A DNA stretch of 64,000 nt from the NCBI GenBank assembly GCA_950295325.1, contig OX485806.1, positions 20,646,001 to 20,710,000 on the forward strand, read 5' to 3'. Each line of letters begins with the position of its first letter. Position 1 is the first letter of the stretch. A program made the position numbers and the translations under genes. Shown here piece after piece: positions 57,261-64,000 of the stretch. The notes beneath the pieces were generated by a model. It was not told the origin of the DNA. It was given only the letters and a program-made list of their open reading frames with translations, and searched no databases. The stretch comes from Polytrichum commune (lineage: Eukaryota > Streptophyta > Polytrichopsida > Polytrichales > Polytrichaceae).

Positions 57261-60200
57261 CGGGAAGGTCGCTGGGAACTTGGTAGGTAGCAGAGGGGCC
57301 TCCTATTGGTTGGGATGGCCCAGCGGTGACTCCAATTTACGGTCAATGTGAGGTTGAAGGCTGCCCGAAGCTTTAAAATGGTCCTGGTCCCTCATTTGCA
57401 ACAAACCTCGTGCTTCATGAGATTCGAGACCCACTTAAGTAAGGTAGGCGTGCCTAATTCGGTTACTTCTTTTTAATGGACACCTATAGTTGAGTGGTAT
57501 GTGGTTAGGTGTGGCCCTCATAATGGATATCACAAAAAGACATGTGTTTCATAAGAGATTGGACTGCACACTCAAAATCTAAAAACTATCTCAAGCTCAT
57601 TAGTCAACATTATTGTTTTTTGGGGGGAGGGGGTGCATAAGACCATTTAATGAGCACTAGAGTCTCCATTTTGATAGTGAACAAGACGAGTATTTGAAAA
57701 TTGTGAGGAATGTATCATTACTCGGCACACCAAGGTGTTGCACTGCTATCGATGAGAATTTGCAAGCACCATTCCCCACTTGTGTTAAGCCACTCTTGCA
57801 AAGTTTAAGTACTCTTCCTAAGTATTGTTCACTTTGCAAGGGTGAACATGTAGGTGGGTTTCATGATATTTGAGCCATTGATTAAAGAAACCCCAAATTA
57901 GATTATTATTTTTTTCTTTTGGGGGGGGGGGTAGCCAGCATGCCAGTCGGCATGCTTGGTGCGTGGTTGTGGGTATTGGCTAAGTAGGTCGCACTGCAAT
58001 GCCAAATATGTGATGCCAAATAATACTTTATCAAGAATTCATGGTCAATACTAGGGCTCCCTTTATAGAAAAGGGAGGAGCCCCAATAGGTTGTCTAATG
58101 TTACAAAAGTGTCTATGGCATCAATGTGGATTTGCTAACCATCTTGTAATAATCACATGTTTCATATCCTAGGAGAAGTGGGCTAATCGGACCCATCTAC
58201 CTTGAGGTAAAGCAAGCCTAATTCAAAAACTCATGTTAAGCATACATGTGTTTAGGTTTGGATCTAAGTACAGGTACCAAAAAGACATTTGAATAAGAGA
58301 GATTGGAGCACATGTTCAAATTTTGTTAATCATTATAGGTTCAATAGGTAGTTAAATGCAATGGGGGGGGGGGAGGAGAGAGTATAGTATATGATCATTT
58401 AAAGAGAAAGAGAATAACCACTTTGATGACGAATACGATATTTATATGAGTTCCAAAAGTTATGAGGGAAGCGGCTATAATGGACAAGATTTGATTTTCT
58501 AATCATCTTGCATCAATTCTATGTTTCATAAACATACAAGAAGTAGGTATAGAGCAAAACTTGCTCATTTTAAGATCCGCTTACCATGGTTCTTAATTAT
58601 GTTTAGACTTATGTATGAATCCTAGATATGATGAATTTGTTTAAATATAGTGTAATTGCTTGGTTTCATGATCAAAATGGTTGAAAATAGTTTAAGGTGT
58701 GGGCTATATTGCTAGTTGCCTTTATGTTTATGTTGTGTGTGAAATGTACTACATGGGGAAGTCACTGGCGAGAATCGTAGAAACAATGTGTGATAAAAAA
58801 ATAGGGTTTAATATATTCATTGTAGGTAAATTTTGCAAAAAAATGTACATATAATATAGGGGGCTTTTAAAATAATGAAATATGTTTACATGTAAAATAA
58901 CATGGATACAATTACTAGGGGTAGCAGGTCTAGGGTAGGGTCTATGCTTGTGGATGAAAAAAATAATTTTTTGTTGAAAATGCTTGGATGAATGACTTCG
59001 CACGCTGGCTTGCTTGAACGTTAATGTACCAACGGTTCCAATGTAGAGTTAATGGTCTCTACCCACGTGCCGGGAGGGAAAATTTCGGCGCTTTGTTTGA
59101 CTTTATTTCATAGTTTAAGACAATGCTTCAGTTGCATGCCTTTGCCTTAGGTTTATTGTTTTGATTTAGTTCATGTGAGTTTAGCATTGTGGCGGAACTT
59201 CACAATTCATGGTTGTAAGAGAAATGTCCTTCATGAAAAGAAAAAAAAGGTCATTTACATAACCAAAAAAAATGGGGTTTAAGAAGAGAAAAAAATTGGG
59301 GTAAAGTCAAAAAAACTAGTTACTAAGAAAAAAATGTAGTATAAATAAAATAAGGTATTGTTAAATAATTCCACCACAAATTTATAATGAGTGATAGGGT
59401 GTATTAAAATACAAGCATTTACCTTTATTTTGAAAAATACCATACCTTATAAACTTTTTTGCAAGGTAAATAACTCCCCCTATAAATAGGTAATGAGTGC
59501 ATGTCTATGCATCAATTAAAGAGGGAGTGACCTCCCCGTGCTGTACTATTAGTGAGAAACACATATATAATGTAGAGTGTGTATAGTGTTGGTTTGATTG
59601 CGCATCGAGGGGTGTTTCTACCATGCTTTTCAAAGTATGTATATTAGGTATTCATCATGTGTTTGTGATTTTCCTCTTCTCAAATAGTGTATGTTGCAAC
59701 GTGAATGTACAAACAGTAGGAATGATACTCATATGTGCATTATTGTTGTTGTTGTTGGACGGCCCATTTGTCCAATTTTACTTAAATTTATTATATTTTC
59801 CACTTACAAATGAACATTGTTTTTAAGCCTATGGAATTCTATTGCAATAAGAACTATTTTATCATGATTATAATATGATAACCATTGTTAAGCCATGCTC
59901 AAAGAGGATTGGGGTTTGTGTGGACATAGACAATGGACATAAGGTATGTGGGTGTTATTTGATTCATTTTTTCATGATCTCCAACTCCTACTGATCAAAT
60001 GTACACAATGGAAGTTGCATTGTATTAGGAGATCTACGATGAAAGCATCAACAAAAATTGGATTGAAAATTGAACCTCCCATGATGTAGTTATGGTTATA
60101 CAATGGAATACATGTCTATTGATCCCTTGAGTGCATACATAGGTCCTCCCAATTATGTTCACTGTTGAGTGTGAAGTAGTTAATAAAACTTGAAGATGTA

Positions 60201-60471
60201 GTCCAATCTCTTTTAAATATGTGTGTGAATGGTGTTTGTTCTTTCATCCTCATCATACCACACACCAAACAAATATAGGGGTTGATGAAAAAGAACAATT
60301 GAATAACACATCCGTACCTTATCTAAAGCACTGTAAGAATCAAGTAAAAATGCTCATGAACGGGAAACCAAGAGAGGGGAAACTATAAACAATTTAAGTG
60401 GGAGACCCTAGCATTACTAATTGCCACCTTGGAGACAAAAACATTGAAGTTAGCCCTAGCCATTATGTCAA
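57261..60471. other. Gene-free, repeat-derived stretch
   Basis: Repeat blocks: 57460-57590 (like 26760-27170), 58105-58215 and 58285-58330, and 58490-58590 (like 34640-34740 and each other). G runs occur at about 57612-57624, 57921-57931 and 58364-58374, but I could not pair them with C runs and 8-bp duplications as in PG1-PG3. Short frames lack motifs. Confidence 0.5.
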
Positions 60472-60840
60472 GGGCCACTTCATACACAAACCAAGAGCCG
60501 TGACCATGAAATCTAAGGGCCCTTAAAAATCAATGCATTGGGAATAGAAATCCAATTTTGCAATCAATGGACCCTCAAGCTCAATGTAAAGTGAAAGTGG
60601 ACCATGTTGAAGGACCACAACATATATTCAAGTTCGGGTCTCCACCATGGCAATATAATAGTTATAGGAGCCGATGGCAATTTAAATGATTGGCATGGCA
60701 TGGCATGTAGTTTCAAGTTAGACCCACCTCTTTAGACAAGCCTAATGCAATATTCGGTAGAACATGAAACAGTATCCACTTGCTGACATGTAGGATGCCA
60801 TGTAGATCTTTCATTCATTTTGGGATTCATTTGTAGGTGA
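60472..60840. mobile_element. Tourist-like element, left-end copy
   Basis: Begins GGGCCACTTCATACACAAAC, then CAAGAGCCGTGACCATG, matching the family TIR. GTTAGACCCACCTCTTTAGA and GCCTAATGCAATATTCGGTA match 18545-18590. The right TIR was not identified. Confidence 0.5.
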
Positions 60841-63800
60841 AATATTTTGTATAGTAAAAAAACATAATCATGATTTGAGTATCCAATCAATTTCTCATGA
60901 ATGAAATCACCAAAAACGTGTCAAACTCAAGAATCTTTTATTAATTTGCAATTTTTCAATGAACGTGATCAAGTTTGGATAAAAATTATTATTAAAAATA
61001 AAATAAAATGCAATAGCATGCATACGAGGCTTCATAAGATTAGTCAACTTCTTGTAGCGTTTTGTGGGACCATGTATCAAGCGAGCATGATTCTCCTCTA
61101 ATTTCAAGATTCCATGTTTATGAAGAGCACTCAACATGGATGCAGTAGAATTTATGACAAACAACTATAACTTGTCAAAGTTCTATAATCACAACCTTTT
61201 TCTTTGGAAAGAAACCATCATCTAGTTGCTTAGCGATGTTATATTCATCACTCCAGTGGACATAATATCAAGGGTGGGTCGAATGGGCATTTCAATCATG
61301 CTGATCCCATCAGGGGTCAGCGTTTCTTCTCTTCATCACTCCGATGGTTTTCGTCTTCTCGGCTTTCTTAAAATATTGCAAAAAGAAGCCGGGCTGATGT
61401 GCATTGCGAACTTGGAAGTCTAATGTCCATGGGACCTAAATATAAGCTACCCTAAAGTCAACCCAAAGAGCTCTATGGGGACCGAGATAGATGATTTAAT
61501 ACTAAACTCTCCGGAGTCCAATAGTCGTGGTAGCCATGACCTCTAGAAGACCCTTGTATATATGCTCCAACAGGGCAACGCCTTCTAGTCAAAGCAACTT
61601 CGATTGATGCCAACCATAAGTCAACATCTTTTGCCCTCTACTCTACATACTACTTGAAAACCTACACATAACCACCAACATCGTTTCTTTTAGTAATAAA
61701 TTATCTCATATATTTGGTCCTCAGTAACATAACATCACTCAGCAAAGTAAGGGTCTTTCTACATCATCCAATTGACATTGTAGCATGAAGTGTAAAACTT
61801 TGCAAGACGATGTGATTGTGCTTCTAGGAATCCGTGGCCCACCCAACTAAAAGGTATGTGCTTGCTAATGTTACGAAGCGGAAATTAAACAACAAACCAG
61901 ACCATGTACAATCATCCGCATGATGCCTTGAAACTATTTAACTACCCAAAATTGAGTCCATCGTAACATTAATCACCAACGTTGGAACTTCCATGCCCAG
62001 TTGTGAGCTCAACTTGACACTGCAACGTTTTGTTAGTTAAAAAGTTGTAGATTCTTAACATGTAGGCACCCAATCTCATGGCCCATGAAACTCATGGTAG
62101 TTGTTAATTAATGTTGTGATCTAGCTGCAGGGATAGGTAATATATATACCCTACACTTATAACAAGGGGATTCTTGAACATAGCATGACCAATGTCATTC
62201 AAACTCATGTCGGTGGTAACACTGATGTTAGTTTTCTTTCTTTCTTTCTTTCTTTCTTTTCTTTCGTTCTATCTTTAATTCACATACTAATAAATCACAT
62301 AGTTTGTAATTTATTTCAAAGCAGCAACTTCAAGTCTCGAGAGCATTTAAGTGTTACTTCAAGCAACTTAGGGCATTCACTTAATAATTATTTGTCAAAG
62401 ATCACGACCCACAGGTCTTCAAGTCCACATTGCATGATACATTGATAATAATTGCTTGTTAAAACTGCAGATATTAGATACCACAATTATATTATTTTTT
62501 GTCAATCAAAATACTATTCAAGAATGACTTAAATCCCAACACGACATCTTGAAGTTTCCTAAAAGCTTGGCTTATAGAACACATGATAGGTACTAATTGT
62601 TGGCCAAGGATTATAGATAAATAGATAGAGTTTAGGAAACCCTCATAATGTTCTCCCTCTTTAGTATGACACGTTTGGGAAACACACAAAAAAGTCGTAT
62701 TATCGAGGTGTCGTCTTCTCACTAATATGATAAATGGCGTAAAGTCGTCATATTATTGAGTAACTACAAAAACTTAAGTAATATGAGCCTAAAAATATAT
62801 AGAATGAGTTTTAGCAATATAGATGGTATGAAATAATAACTAATAACTCCAAACAAATACAAATATTCTCAAGAACCCTTGAAATAGGAGTTCAAAGATC
62901 TATGGTGTTGCCAACTCAACTTAGTGATTGTCATCTTATTTAAATTCCCTATTAACTTTTGAAAACTAATCATTTCATTAACACCAAAATATAAAGAGTT
63001 TTTTAATAAAAAAAATTAGACAGCAATAATGCATAACATTTAACATCACTAAGCTTTGTTGTAAGTGGAGCAACATCATCCACATCTACACAATGTAGAT
63101 CAACATTAAGATCAAAGTCTTGTGCAAAATTATCAAAGTCTTATACTGGTGATACTATATCACCCGTGTACAAGGCAACACTAGATACTAGATAGGAGGC
63201 CACTCTAACCCTAACCATGTTCATAAGGTCATAAATTCAATTCTTATGGAAGCAAAATAGTCTTGAGGGAATTTATTGTTGCTAATTCAAGCAATTTTGT
63301 TTTGTTGTGGAGTGGCACCAAAGTGTTGAGTTAGTTATTTATCTCCCAAAGAGCCTTGTTTTGAGGTATTAGTACAATGGGCTAGACCCAACATCGAATA
63401 TGTGCAACCATTCATGTTGCCAAGCTATGGGAAAGGGCAACAAGTGCATTGATGAACAACGAAAGTTTGAGTCCTAGAACATATGTCCATAAACATCGAC
63501 CTTCATTGTTGTTATTTCAAGCGTAATTGTTTTTGTGTTGGAGTGGCAACAAAATGTGAAGTTGATTATTTACCCCCAAAGAATCTTGTTTTGGTGGGTG
63601 TCAAGAAAGTAGGTCAGGCTCAACCTCCAACCTTGTCAACTTGGCATGCCATCATGCTCTAGGAAGGGACAACAAGAGCATTGACAAATGAGCATTAGTG
63701 TGGGTCCTACAAACAATGTTCATAAACATTGCCATGCATTATGTCGACATTAATAAATTGATTTTTGAATGTTTTGCACACACTAAGTATTTCAAAAACT

Positions 63801-64000
63801 ATTAATGCCTAACATTTTTGGATCTCAAATATGGAATTGCAAGAGTAGACTTCAACTCCCCTCACAATGTACATGAACACATAAATGATCTATATTGCAT
63901 CGCAAGCATATTTTGTGGATTCACATCAGAGTGTCTACAATGGTTTTTTTTAAACATTGTACAAACATGTTCAAAATTTATGCGATCGCATGCATAGAGC
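60841..64000. other. No recognisable gene; minor repeats
   Basis: 61248-61330 is an inverted relative of 4480-4560. In 63240-63640 two related segments (AGCAATTTTGTTTTGTTGTGGAGTGG and ...GTAATTGTTTTTGTGTTGGAGTGG, each followed by CCCAAAGA) form a diverged tandem duplication of about 260 bp. No frame carries a recognised motif. Confidence 0.5.
62231..62266. repeat. (TTTC)n microsatellite
   Basis: About eight copies of TTTC/CTTT, slightly interrupted. Confidence 0.9.

Noticed and set aside
57905-58376. A fourth poly-G-ended element
   Set aside because: Both nearby runs are G on the same strand. No matching C run or 8-bp direct repeat could be paired.
1-64000. CRISPR array, bacterial operon or phage-type system
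   Set aside because: No regularly spaced repeats, no operon-like gene packing, and all recognisable coding sequence is eukaryotic plant type.

Overview
This 64-kb window is nuclear DNA from a land plant with a large, transposon-filled genome. The evidence is a pair of plant-type NADPH-cytochrome P450 reductase (CPR) genes, plant-style Ty1/copia, LINE, PIF/Harbinger and SINE remnants, many small terminal-inverted-repeat (TIR) elements, and long AT-rich gene-free stretches. Nothing in the sequence fixes the species. A seed-free plant such as a fern is my guess, not a demonstration.

Only two genes look intact: 47870-49906 and 54328-56364, both on the minus strand. Each is an uninterrupted 678-codon reading frame for a membrane-anchored CPR (N-terminal anchor, FMN domain, FAD domain, NADP(H) domain, C-terminal Trp). 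They are a tandem duplicate with a period near 6.46 kb. The repeated unit also covers about 2 kb downstream of each gene. Both would supply electrons from NADPH to endoplasmic-reticulum cytochromes P450. Their FAD/NADP(H) halves are nearly identical in blocks at DNA level, while the FMN halves are more diverged, which looks like gene conversion.

The rest is mobile-element debris. 1-13.6 kb holds Tourist-like elements with TIRs beginning GGGCCACTTCACACA and TTA target duplications, several other foldback elements, and a weak minus-strand transposase-like remnant. 15-24.7 kb holds LINE fragments, more small TIR elements, and an unusual class of insertions with poly-G/poly-C ends and 8-bp target duplications. 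One of these (22278-23523) splits a LINE so cleanly that the reading frame resumes across the target site. 25-36 kb is mostly repeat debris without recognisable genes.

36.09-38.70 kb is a PIF/Harbinger element with both TIRs and a TAA target duplication. It carries a decayed minus-strand transposase and a nested tRNA-derived SINE. 38.98-45.36 kb is a Ty1/copia element with recognisable LTR segments, broken coding regions and three nested DNA elements. 45.4-57.3 kb is the CPR duplication. 57.3-64 kb is repeat-derived and gene-free as far as I can see.

I found no convincing new multi-gene system. The best candidates for something undescribed are the poly-G-ended elements and the tandem intronless CPR pair with patchy homogenisation.
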